From NVTR01 sp036479015 (GTDB lineage: Bacteria; Pseudomonadota; Alphaproteobacteria; Rhodobacterales; Rhodobacteraceae), in the NCBI GenBank assembly GCA_036479015.1, contig JAZGFB010000045.1, positions 62,001-126,000 of the forward strand: DNA of 64,000 bases, in the 5' to 3' direction. Shown here in pieces: positions 1 to 7,364 of this stretch. The notes under the pieces are model-generated. The model was not told the DNA's origin. It did no database searches and was given only the letters and a program-made list of their open reading frames with translations. The translations under genes and the position numbers were made by a program. Numbering within the stretch: the first letter of the stretch is position 1; every line of letters starts with the position of its first letter.

Positions 1-762
1 CTTGTGTTTGGTTGCGTGCAAACGGTCCGCCTCAAGATCAAGCAAATCGTTGACAGTATATATAGACGACGCGGCCGCCGAAAACGCGACCATCCCCAAA
101 ACCACCACCAGCAGCGTGTCTAACGAAAAGTCATGCGCGGCAAGCATTGGCAATAACAGCAATACATTTTTAACATACTGGTGGGGCCTAAGCGCGCGCC
201 CCAGATCGCGCCAGGCCCAGTCACCGCCAAATTCCGTGACGGTTTTACCTTGGCCAGCCATATCTTTGCGAATGGCCGGATGCTGGCCAACGATTAAGAC
301 GTCTTCTGAGACCTCCCAGATCGGTATATCAACGGTTTCATTGCCAGCGTAATCAAACCCCTGGTGCCCATAACGCGCCACCAACCCGGCGGCTTTTTTG
401 GCGCCCTTCATGTTTGTCTTGCCATCTGAAGCCAGAATATCCGCAGATAAACCGTGGGTCTCTGCCAAGTTTTTGACCAGAGTTTCATCCGATGCCGAGG
501 CAAGGATAATGTCGCGACCCACTGCTTTTTGCGTTTCAACATATTGTAAAAGCTCAGCATTTACCGGAAGCAGATCAATGCGCATATCAGCCAGATCAAC
601 CAGTTCCCGCTTAAGCACCGCCGGGTTGGTAATATGCTTAAATGAGGTCGCAAGCGTTGCAAGCGGATGTTTGCCAAGTGCTGCCCAAAAACATTCGAAC
701 AACATATCTGTTTTCAAAAACGTACCATCGACGTCCAGAACCAGCGGCTTTTTCAGTGTCAT
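1..762 (-). CDS. HAD-UbiA fusion prenyltransferase, partial
   Basis: The gene begins at an ATG at 762 and runs out of the window at position 1, so only the first 254 residues are visible. Residues 8-13 read LDVDGT, the nucleophile loop of HAD-superfamily phosphatases, and a later LASASDE fits HAD motif II. The last visible residues, YTVNDLLDLEADRLHATKHK, match the first Asp-rich (NDxxDxxxD) motif of UbiA-family prenyltransferases, preceded by hydrophobic stretches. Together they indicate a soluble HAD domain fused to an integral-membrane prenyltransferase. Fusions of this kind are known in alphaproteobacteria; the substrate is not known and could be a polyprenyl phosphate. The start codon directly follows the stop codon of the upstream transglycosylase gene (TAAATG), so the two are probably co-transcribed. 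The fusion is read directly from the sequence; the reaction is not. Confidence 0.85.
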   Translation of the reverse strand, partial: MTLKKPLVLDVDGTFLKTDMLFECFWAALGKHPLATLATSFKHITNPAVLKRELVDLADMRIDLLPVNAELLQYVETQKAVGRDIILASASDETLVKNLAETHGLSADILASDGKTNMKGAKKAAGLVARYGHQGFDYAGNETVDIPIWEVSEDVLIVGQHPAIRKDMAGQGKTVTEFGGDWAWRDLGRALRPHQYVKNVLLLLPMLAAHDFSLDTLLVVVLGMVAFSAAASSIYTVNDLLDLEADRLHATKHK

Positions 763-1578
763 TTAATTTCGCGCCTCTTGTATAGCAAACACGCATCCGT
801 CAGATGCCAATTCAGGTGTGGTTTGACACAAAGCACGGGCCACAGTCCATGCTGCCAGAACTTTTGGCACATATGCCCTGGTTTCTGGGAAGTCAGGGAC
901 ACCACCGCGTGACTTTACCGCATTCTCACCAGCGTTATACGCCGCCAGCACAAAAACCGGGTCGTTGTTGAATTCATGCATCAACCAATTCAAATAGGCG
1001 ACCCCACCGCGGATATTGTCGGCGGCATCGCCCGTGTTGGTAACCCCAAATCGTTCAGCTGTGGCTGGCATCAGCTGCATCAGACCCTGGGCACCTGCTG
1101 AACTAAGCGCATCAATATTACCGCTGCTTTCAACCCCCATGACCGCCAATACAAGTGCCGGTGAAACATCTGTTCCGATGGTGGCCAGTAATATGTCGTT
1201 GCCAAATTTTTGCGCCAATGACTGCATGAACTGCAGCCGTGGCCCCTGCAAACCATTTTTCTGCCCCTCATTGGTCAGATGATTAACCGCCCGCTCCAAA
1301 CGTCCGCCACTGGCATCTTCCAGCTTTGGCGAAACATGATCCCAGAACCAGGAATATTCTGTAACACTTGGTTTGGGGGTTTGTGGCAGCGCCGGAACCG
1401 GCGGCGGTGGCTTTTGGCTTGGGTCTATTTGAATGGTTATCAGGTCACCTGTTCCAGCCCCTGGCACTGTGACCCGCCGAAAGGTAAAGTCAGGGAATGG
1501 TGCGGGTTCGTCAGCATAAACCGCACCGGGCAGCTGCGTGTAGATCAACAGCGACAGAACAAATAATCTGCGTTTCAT
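763..1578 (-). CDS. lytic transglycosylase (SLT domain)
   Basis: A predicted secreted murein transglycosylase of 271 aa. Residues 1-22 form a signal peptide ending in VYA. A Pro-rich linker (about 56-70) leads to a C-terminal SLT/lysozyme-like domain with the catalytic Glu in GVESSG (E150), GAQGLMQLMP (162-171), AYNAGE (213-218) and a late RAYVPKV. These are the standard motifs of family 1 lytic transglycosylases, which cleave the MurNAc-GlcNAc bond in periplasmic peptidoglycan. It lies just upstream of the Tad pilus locus on the opposite strand and might open the wall for pilus assembly. That is inference; it could equally be a housekeeping enzyme co-transcribed with the HAD-UbiA gene that follows. 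Confidence 0.92.
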   Translation of the reverse strand: MKRRLFVLSLLIYTQLPGAVYADEPAPFPDFTFRRVTVPGAGTGDLITIQIDPSQKPPPPVPALPQTPKPSVTEYSWFWDHVSPKLEDASGGRLERAVNHLTNEGQKNGLQGPRLQFMQSLAQKFGNDILLATIGTDVSPALVLAVMGVESSGNIDALSSAGAQGLMQLMPATAERFGVTNTGDAADNIRGGVAYLNWLMHEFNNDPVFVLAAYNAGENAVKSRGGVPDFPETRAYVPKVLAAWTVARALCQTTPELASDGCVFAIQEARN

Positions 1579-1953
1579 TAAAGTGCTACCTGCCTAGATT
1601 ATTTTTTATTACTTTTCGCAAAAATACGCCCGACAATCCAGACATCTGTTCTCAAACAAGCTAAAATCCTAGATTATTTGGTGCTATTGTTCGCGTTTGT
1701 TGATCAATAGAGTCGCCACAAAAATACAATTTCCCCTTATTTATATGATTAAAATGGCAGTCTTGGCAGGTTTATTAACTGTTTACAAAATTACCCGACT
1801 GACGCCGCACTCTTGCCCCATTCTGACGGCCTATTAGCGGCATACCAAGTTGCCGAACGGGCTTGGAGAAAAAGATCAACTCTAACCTACCTACCTTAAC
1901 GAATAACATCACTAAGACGTATACTGCGTCGCAACCCAATCTGGAGAAATACT
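1579..1953. other. 375-bp divergent intergenic region upstream of the Tad locus
   Basis: AT-rich gap between the minus-strand transglycosylase and the first pilin-like gene, so it should hold promoters for both directions. The sequence shows two copies of CCTAGATTATTT (1593-1604 and 1668-1679) and a GGAG ribosome binding site 8 bases before the pilin ATG. I could not assign a convincing -35/-10 pair and saw no small ORF or RNA gene. Confidence 0.6.
1593..1679 (+). repeat. direct repeat CCTAGATTATTT (two copies)
   Basis: Identical 12-mers at 1593-1604 and 1668-1679, spaced 75 bases start to start, in the pilin promoter region. The 9-base core CCTAGATTA recurs at 5977-5985 in the leader of cpaE. 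They could be binding sites for a regulator of the pilus locus, but the copies are few and AT-rich, so chance cannot be excluded. Confidence 0.35.
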
Positions 1954-2133
1954 ATGACACTTATTAACTTTATCAATGACGAAGACGGCGCCGTAACAGT
2001 TGACTGGGTTGTTCTGACCGCAGCCATCGTTGGCCTGGGCATCGCAGTTCTGGCTTCTGTTTCTAGCGGCACAACTAGCCTCGCAGATAAGATCAGCTCG
2101 AACCTTGCTGGTCAGTCAATTGCGACTTACTAA
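1954..2133 (+). CDS. Flp-like small pilin, copy 1
   Basis: A 59-aa protein too short for most ORF callers, starting with an ATG preceded by CTGGAG at good spacing. A short charged leader (MTLINFINDEDG) is followed by AVTVDWVVLTAAIVGLGIAV and a hydrophobic segment to about residue 40. This is the class III/Flp prepilin layout: a short leader ending in Gly, then a hydrophobic helix. Canonical Flp pilins carry Glu-Tyr at mature positions 5-6; here these are Asp-Trp (GAVTVDW). It stands first in the Tad locus, whose cpaA would be the processing peptidase. It most likely forms the pilus shaft or a minor subunit. A short stem and T-run terminator follows directly, which suggests a separate, abundant transcript. 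Confidence 0.8.
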   Translation: MTLINFINDEDGAVTVDWVVLTAAIVGLGIAVLASVSSGTTSLADKISSNLAGQSIATY

Positions 2134-2157
2134 TATCTAAGTCTTTCAGACTGATAG

Positions 2158-2192
2158 GTGGTCGCGCTTGCAAAAGCGCGGCCACTTTTTTA
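2158..2192 (+). terminator. intrinsic terminator after pilin copy 1
   Basis: Arms GTGGTCGCGCTT and AAGCGCGGCCAC form a 12-bp stem (one G-T pair) followed by a T-run at 2186-2192. It lies 24 bases after the pilin stop codon. Confidence 0.88.
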
Positions 2193-2342
2193 TGCCAACA
2201 AGTTAAAGGCAGTTGCTGGCAATTAATTCCTGGAAAATGTTTTATTTTTGCCCGACTGCCCCATTTCTGCCCCATAATCTGAATAAAAATAATTTGGGAT
2301 GTGGGAGTTCGGCCATCGGTCCGAATAAATTGGAGGGATACC

Positions 2343-2528
2343 ATGCGGAGCTCACTAACGCGCTTTGTCAAAGAAGAAACTGGTGCGGTCACAGTTGACT
2401 GGGTCGTTTTGACCGGCGCCATTATCGGCCTAAGTCTGGCCGTTATTTCAAGCATCAGCGGCGGTGCGCTTAACCACGCGGATGGCCTTGCTGCTAATTT
2501 AAATGAAAAAGACGTTTCGAGTTACTGA
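2343..2528 (+). CDS. Flp-like small pilin, copy 2
   Basis: A 61-aa paralogue of the preceding protein. I chose the ATG at 2343 because TTGGAGGGATACC supplies a strong ribosome binding site; an upstream in-frame start at 2301 adds an unlike extension. The leader MRSSLTRFVKEETG is followed by AVTVDWVVLTGAIIGLSLAV, again with Asp-Trp at mature positions 5-6. The C-terminal tail differs from copy 1 (ends NEKDVSSY). The pair could be major and minor pilins, or alternately expressed subunits, for the Tad machine encoded downstream. A terminator follows, so it appears to be its own transcription unit. Confidence 0.8.
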   Translation: MRSSLTRFVKEETGAVTVDWVVLTGAIIGLSLAVISSISGGALNHADGLAANLNEKDVSSY

Positions 2529-2540
2529 TTGTATATCAAA

Positions 2541-2570
2541 AAGGGCGCCCAGCTAACTGGCGCCCTTTTC
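2541..2570 (+). terminator. intrinsic terminator after pilin copy 2
   Basis: Stem AAGGGCGC..CAG / CTG..GCGCCCTT with a CTAA loop and TTTT at its 3' side, 12 bases after the pilin stop codon. It separates the pilin from cpaB, which must then have its own promoter or depend on read-through. Confidence 0.82.
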
Positions 2571-2736
2571 CATGCCACGACATCACTGTTGTCATATCAA
2601 CGAAAATCCTCTCATCAGACATTCTTTGTCCAAGGTTATGCCGCAATTGGCCGGTACCCGTTGGGCATCGAAATTTATTAGTTTGCCCTCATCCCCCCAG
2701 CGGGCCCGGCAAGCTGACTTCTGAAAGGGCTGTAAG

Positions 2737-3606
2737 ATGCGTTTAGTATTTGGACTGGTTTTAGTTTTGGGCATGGCACTGGCGGGTTTCGCCGTCTTCC
2801 TGGCCCGTGGATATATCGGAGAATATCAGGCCGAGCTGGCCATTGAGCGCGAAGCGCGTTCGCAGATGATCGAAACCGTAAATGTTTTTGTCTCAACCCG
2901 CTCGCTGAAATACGGCGAGCGTTTGCGTGACGTTGATGTACGCGAAGTACGTTGGCCGGTTGAATCACTGCCCGAGGGTGTTTTCCATCAAATGGATGCA
3001 TTATTCCCGAAAGGTGTAGCTGAAAATGACCTTCGTACCGTCATTCGAGCGATGGAAAAAGGCGAAGCCGTCTTGGCCATTAAAATCACCGGACCAGGTG
3101 AAGATGCCGGTGTGTCTTCCCGACTGGGAAAAGGCATGCGCGCCTTCGCCCTAAAGGTTGACGTGTCTTCCGGGGTTTCAGGTTTTCTGCGTCCAGGCGA
3201 CCGGGTTGATGTTTATTGGACCGGTAAAAACTATAGTTCCGACAATGAAGGCCGCGGTGGTGACATTACGCAGCTGATAGAAACAGCCGTAAAACTGTTG
3301 GCGATCGACCAAATTGCAGATCAAGATCGCAACTCGGCCAGAATTGCGCGCACAGTTACGGTTGAAGCAACACCACAACAAGTTGCCGCATTGGCCCAGG
3401 CCCAGGCGACGGGCAAACTTGCCCTGTCACTTGTTGGCGCAGAAGAAGACTCCGTCGCCGAAGCAGTCTCAATTAACGGCCGCGATCTGCTTGGCATTCA
3501 GGAACGCCAGGTCGTCGCGGCACAGGTTCAACGGGTCTGTACAGTTAAAACCCGCAAAGGTGCCGAGATCATCGAGATGCCTATTCAGTGTGCTGCCGAA
3601 AATTAA
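2737..3606 (+). CDS. cpaB: Flp pilus assembly protein CpaB/RcpC
   Basis: 289-aa periplasmic protein anchored by an N-terminal membrane helix (residues 3-22). Residues about 48-115 form an SAF-like domain (VSTRSLKYGERLRDVDVREV), followed by the family-typical RAFALKVD...VSGFLRPGDRVDVYWTG segment. CpaB/RcpC associates with the outer-membrane secretin CpaC, encoded next, and is needed for pilus assembly. Length and order are as expected for the family. The start is supported by GAAAGG 9 bases upstream. Four cysteines or fewer are present and no lipobox is visible. Confidence 0.93.
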   Translation: MRLVFGLVLVLGMALAGFAVFLARGYIGEYQAELAIEREARSQMIETVNVFVSTRSLKYGERLRDVDVREVRWPVESLPEGVFHQMDALFPKGVAENDLRTVIRAMEKGEAVLAIKITGPGEDAGVSSRLGKGMRAFALKVDVSSGVSGFLRPGDRVDVYWTGKNYSSDNEGRGGDITQLIETAVKLLAIDQIADQDRNSARIARTVTVEATPQQVAALAQAQATGKLALSLVGAEEDSVAEAVSINGRDLLGIQERQVVAAQVQRVCTVKTRKGAEIIEMPIQCAAEN

Positions 3607-3620
3607 TACCAAAAAAACTG

Positions 3621-3652
3621 GATGGGGCGGGCCAAATGTGGCCCGCCCCATC
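3621..3652 (+). terminator. strong GC-rich hairpin between cpaB and cpaC
   Basis: GATGGGGCGGGCCA and TGGCCCGCCCCATC form a perfect 14-bp stem with a 4-base loop, starting 15 bases after the cpaB stop. No T-run follows on the plus strand, but an A-run precedes it at 3610-3617. It may partly terminate or protect the cpaB transcript so that cpaB and cpaC levels differ; for the plus strand it is not a classical terminator. Confidence 0.5.
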
Positions 3653-3812
3653 ATTCAAACAGCAACATGTTGTGATGGTGTTGCGACTTATCCACATAAG
3701 CTGAGCAGTATAGTGGATTGATTCTTGCAATAAAAATCAGATTCAAGCATGGTGACAACAAATGGGCGATTTAAATGACCCATAACGAGGCGTGATCGGA
3801 GAGGCAGGTCAC

Positions 3813-5225
3813 ATGAAAATTGACAGATTCCTAAAAGCCGTTGTTTTAGGCTTTACTATTTCACTTGGCACAACGCCTGTGGGCAATGCAGAAACTTTAC
3901 GAGTTATGCAGGGTTCCGCATCCAGTGCCTTAAATGTAGCAATGAATCGCGCAGTGGTGGTCGAAGCCGACCAACCCTTTGCAGAGGTTTCAATTGCCAA
4001 CCCCGGAATTGCGGATATTAACGCGCTTTCGGATCGTACATTATATGTACTTGGCAAAGCACCGGGGCGCACAACGCTTACCCTGTTGGGACCGGACGGC
4101 AGCTTGATCACCAATGTCGAGATACATGTAACCCCCGACATTGCTGAATTCAAAGAGCGCCTGCGCCAAATTCTTCCTAATGAGCATATCGAAGTGCGCA
4201 CCGCCAATGATGGCATCGTGCTATCCGGTGTCGTTTCCAGCACCGCGCGTCTTGATCGCGCGCTTGATCTGGCAAACAGATACGCACCGGATCGTGTTTC
4301 CAACCTGATGATGGTTGGCGGCACGCAGCAGGTTATGCTGAAAGTTCGGTTCGCCGAAATGAGCCGCTCAGTGTCCAAAAGCCTGCAAGGTGGCCTGACG
4401 GCTAACTTTACCAGTGCAAATCTGAACGTTGCTTCCGGCGGCGGCAGCGGTGGCTTGACCAGCGCAGGCGGTGCCATAAGTTCGGCCCAAACGGTTTCAC
4501 CGACAGCAGTCGGCGGTGCAAGTGTTGGCTTTTCAATTGGTGGTGTCGAACTTAGTGTGATGCTGGAAGCCCTTGAAAGTAAGGGTTTTGTACGTACATT
4601 GGCCGAACCAAACCTGACAGCACTGTCTGGTCAAACTGCCAAGTTTCACGCAGGTGGCGAATATCCGATCCCAGTCGCTGATGGCGACGGTCGGGTTTCA
4701 GTTGACTATAAACCATTTGGTGTTGAGCTGAACTTTACCCCAACAGTTGTTGATGGTGACGTTATCAACCTGGAACTGGCAGCAGCCGTTTCCGGTATCG
4801 ATCCAACAAGCACCTTCCAGGGTAACGGCTTTGCCATCACTGGTTTCAAACGCCGCGAAACGGCAACAACGGTTCAAATCCGTGACGGCGAAAGCTTTGC
4901 CATTGCCGGGTTGTTGCAAGATGACTTTAAAGATCTTGCGGGCCAAGTGCCTTGGCTGGGTGATATCCCGATCCTGGGCGCACTGTTTCGCAGCTCTGAA
5001 TACGAACGCAACCAAACTGAACTTGTGATCATTGTCACGCCACATCTTGTCTCCCCTACCCGGGGGGAAGCTTTGGCCCTGCCAACCGATCGTGTTCGTC
5101 CGCCAACAGAAGCAGAACTGTTCCTGTTCGGTAGAACGGCATCAAGCAATCGCCCAACATCCGGCGCCGCCGGAGAAGTCGCTAAGCAAGACTTTAGTGG
5201 GTCCTATGGCTACGTGATGGAGTGA
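3813..5225 (+). CDS. cpaC: Tad outer-membrane secretin CpaC/RcpA
   Basis: 470-aa type II/III secretin-family protein forming the outer-membrane pore for the Flp pilus. A signal peptide (about residues 1-26, ending VGNA) precedes an N-terminal pilus-secretin domain (NRAVVVEADQPFAEVSIANP), a BON-like region (about 105-150) and the secretin core, with VMLKVRFAEMSRS, a Gly/Ser-rich stretch, and the C-terminal QTELVIIVTPHLVSP signature. I prefer the ATG at 3813 (GGAGAGG upstream) over a GTG 21 bases earlier because it starts the signal peptide cleanly. The stop codon nearly touches the next gene. Confidence 0.94.
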   Translation: MKIDRFLKAVVLGFTISLGTTPVGNAETLRVMQGSASSALNVAMNRAVVVEADQPFAEVSIANPGIADINALSDRTLYVLGKAPGRTTLTLLGPDGSLITNVEIHVTPDIAEFKERLRQILPNEHIEVRTANDGIVLSGVVSSTARLDRALDLANRYAPDRVSNLMMVGGTQQVMLKVRFAEMSRSVSKSLQGGLTANFTSANLNVASGGGSGGLTSAGGAISSAQTVSPTAVGGASVGFSIGGVELSVMLEALESKGFVRTLAEPNLTALSGQTAKFHAGGEYPIPVADGDGRVSVDYKPFGVELNFTPTVVDGDVINLELAAAVSGIDPTSTFQGNGFAITGFKRRETATTVQIRDGESFAIAGLLQDDFKDLAGQVPWLGDIPILGALFRSSEYERNQTELVIIVTPHLVSPTRGEALALPTDRVRPPTEAELFLFGRTASSNRPTSGAAGEVAKQDFSGSYGYVME

Positions 5226-5230
5226 TCGAC

Positions 5231-5908
5231 ATGGATGGGAATAAAAAAGCACTATTGGCGGCAGTAAGCCTGTTTGCTCTGTCCGCCTGCGAAGGCCAAG
5301 ATTTCTTTGCCGAAGGCCCAGTTTTTGACAGCTGGAACCGCGAAGCAGGGTCGTTCGTTGACGAGGGCAAGTTTGGCAACCCAACGATGCACAACACCCT
5401 TATTCAGACGGGTGAACGCAGCTTTGTTGTTGATCTGAACCTGCGATTTGCAGGTGACGTGGCACCGATGGTGAACTTTGCCTTTGACAGCGCGAGTCTT
5501 GACGCCAATGCAAGGGCAATTCTGGACAAACAGGCGGATTGGATCCGCCAGTTCCCGGAAATACGCTTTAAGGTATTTGGGCATACTGATCTGGTTGGCT
5601 CAAACGCCTACAACAAAAACCTTGGATTACGCCGTGCCCGTGCTGTGGTTTCATATCTTTCAAGTAAAGGTATCAGCCGCAGTCGTCTGCAGGCCGTTGC
5701 GTCATTTGGCGAAACACAGCCATTGGTCGTGACACAGGACCGGGAACTTAGAAACCGGCGAACTGTTACAGAAGTATCTGGTTTGGTTGAAAAAAACCCT
5801 GCCCTGCTAAACGGCAAATACGCAGCAGTGATCTTTCGCGAATATGTTGCCAGCGCGGTGCCAGGGCCACAACTGGATATCAGCCAAACGCAAGTGTCCG
5901 GCGGCTGA
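5231..5908 (+). CDS. OmpA-family lipoprotein of the Tad locus
   Basis: 225-aa lipoprotein with lipobox LSAC at residues 17-20. The C-terminal half (about 90-165) is an OmpA-like peptidoglycan-binding domain: FAFDSASLDANA, FGHTDLVGS and NLGLRRARAVVSYL are recognisable. In other Tad loci this position often carries CpaD, a lipoprotein also thought to help the secretin; this protein may replace it by tying the CpaC pore to the cell wall. That role is inferred from position. The ATG at 5231 is preceded by GGAG at 5219-5222; a GTG at 5222 in the same frame overlaps the cpaC stop and is less likely. Confidence 0.88.
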   Translation: MDGNKKALLAAVSLFALSACEGQDFFAEGPVFDSWNREAGSFVDEGKFGNPTMHNTLIQTGERSFVVDLNLRFAGDVAPMVNFAFDSASLDANARAILDKQADWIRQFPEIRFKVFGHTDLVGSNAYNKNLGLRRARAVVSYLSSKGISRSRLQAVASFGETQPLVVTQDRELRNRRTVTEVSGLVEKNPALLNGKYAAVIFREYVASAVPGPQLDISQTQVSGG

Positions 5909-5932
5909 CAATTCCACAATAAACTGACTTTT

Positions 5933-5969
5933 GGGCCAAAAAACCGAACAATAACGGTTTTTTGGCCCC
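5933..5969 (+). terminator. hairpin between OmpA-like gene and cpaE
   Basis: Arms GGGCCAAAAAACCG and CGGTTTTTTGGCCC form a 14-bp perfect stem with an 8-base loop. The T-run lies inside the 3' arm, which resembles bidirectional A/T-tract terminators but is not followed by further Ts. It could attenuate transcription into cpaE, whose ATG is 140 bases further on. Confidence 0.5.
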
Positions 5970-6111
5970 AATCTTGCCTAGATTACCCTTCAAATTTCAC
6001 CCCAGGAGCAGTGCGCAATTTGTGAGTCGCACACAGCACCGGCGGTGGGACCCGAACAATATCTTAAACGTCCTTCCCGCCATACGTGTAGGTAATAGAA
6101 GGACTACGGCA

Positions 6112-7347
6112 ATGACGAGCAGTGCAGCATTGCAGCCAGAACCCGCCCCGATCGTCGCATGTACGATATCACGGGACGTTCAGAACTTTGATCTTTTGAT
6201 CGAAGATATGGAAAGCGAGCTTGGCGAAAACTGGGGCGATCTATCATTTGAAGACGCCAAACAATTTTTGGGGCAACCTGATGCATCAAGTCTGGAATTC
6301 GTCGCAATCGCGATGGATGCCGAAGATGAAACAGACTTGGCAAAAATATCCGATCTGATCCGCATGGCCAATGAGCACAAGGTGAAAGTCCTGGTCATTG
6401 CCGAAGAAGTCAGCCCGATTTCATTGCATCAATTGCTAAAGCTGGGCGCAGAAGAATTTGTCCCCTACCCGCTTCCGGATGGGGCGTTGCACGACGCCAT
6501 TGAACGCATGCGTGCGCCAGACCCCGTGGCCACCAACACTGTTAGCACCGCAAATTCCTCTGCGGGATCCTGCAATGGTGTTGTCCTTGCAGTGCAGGGT
6601 CTGGCCGGCGGCGTGGGCGCAACAACATTTGCCACCAACCTGGCATGGGAACTTGCAACCATCGACAAAAAAGACCCAGCCCGCGTGTGTGTGCTGGATC
6701 TGGACCTTCAGGCGGGTTCAGTTGCCACCTACCTGGATATTCCCCGGCGCGAAGCGGTTTTTGAACTGCTTTCAGACACGGGATCTATGGACAACGATTC
6801 ATTCCTGCAGGCGCTGACAACCTATAGCGACACGTTATACGTACTGACGGCACCGGCAGAAATGTTGCCACTGGACATTATCAGTTCAGAAGATGTGCAG
6901 CGCCTTGTTGATATAGCCAAATCCAATTTCGACTATGTCATTGTGGACATGCCGTCCACCGTTGTCCAATGGACCGAAGTTATGTTGCATGCGGCCCATG
7001 TTTACTTTGCACCGCTAGAACTTGATATGCGTTCGGCACAAAATGCCCTGCGCATGATCCGTGCCTTAAAAGCAGAAGAACTGCCATTTGAAAAACTGCG
7101 CTATGTGATGAACCGGGCGCCGAAATTCACCGATATGAATGGTAAGAGCCGGGTCAAACGCATGGCTGAAAGCCTGGATATCGACATCGAAGTGATGATC
7201 CCGGACGGCGGCAAGCAGGTTATGGAAGCGGGCGATAACGGCGTTCCATTGGCTGACTCTTCTGCCAAAAATCCAACGCGCAAGGAAATCAACAAACTTG
7301 CGGTATCCATTCATGAACTCAACCTATCAGTCGCGCAGGCCAACTGA
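6112..7347 (+). CDS. cpaE: Tad localisation ATPase-like protein CpaE/TadZ
   Basis: 411-aa MinD/ParA-related protein that places the Tad machine in the cell. Residues about 1-135 form a receiver-like N-terminal domain; about 155-390 form the deviant-Walker ATPase domain with VCVLDLDLQAGSVATYLDI and FDYVIVDMPST. The P-loop reads LAGGVGATT (164-172), lacking the usual Lys of GGVGKTT, so ATP hydrolysis may be weak or absent, as is known for some TadZ proteins. I chose the ATG at 6112, which has GAAGGA 8 bases upstream; an in-frame start at 5962 adds an Arg-rich extension unlike the family. The long leader carries a hairpin and a CCTAGATTA copy. Confidence 0.92.
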   Translation: MTSSAALQPEPAPIVACTISRDVQNFDLLIEDMESELGENWGDLSFEDAKQFLGQPDASSLEFVAIAMDAEDETDLAKISDLIRMANEHKVKVLVIAEEVSPISLHQLLKLGAEEFVPYPLPDGALHDAIERMRAPDPVATNTVSTANSSAGSCNGVVLAVQGLAGGVGATTFATNLAWELATIDKKDPARVCVLDLDLQAGSVATYLDIPRREAVFELLSDTGSMDNDSFLQALTTYSDTLYVLTAPAEMLPLDIISSEDVQRLVDIAKSNFDYVIVDMPSTVVQWTEVMLHAAHVYFAPLELDMRSAQNALRMIRALKAEELPFEKLRYVMNRAPKFTDMNGKSRVKRMAESLDIDIEVMIPDGGKQVMEAGDNGVPLADSSAKNPTRKEINKLAVSIHELNLSVAQAN

Positions 7348-7364
7348 TCAAGGGGTAATCAAAT

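Noticed and set aside
3809..4477. 222-aa minus-strand frame inside cpaC
   Set aside because: Antisense to the secretin and Ser/Thr-rich with no domain; no ribosome binding site.
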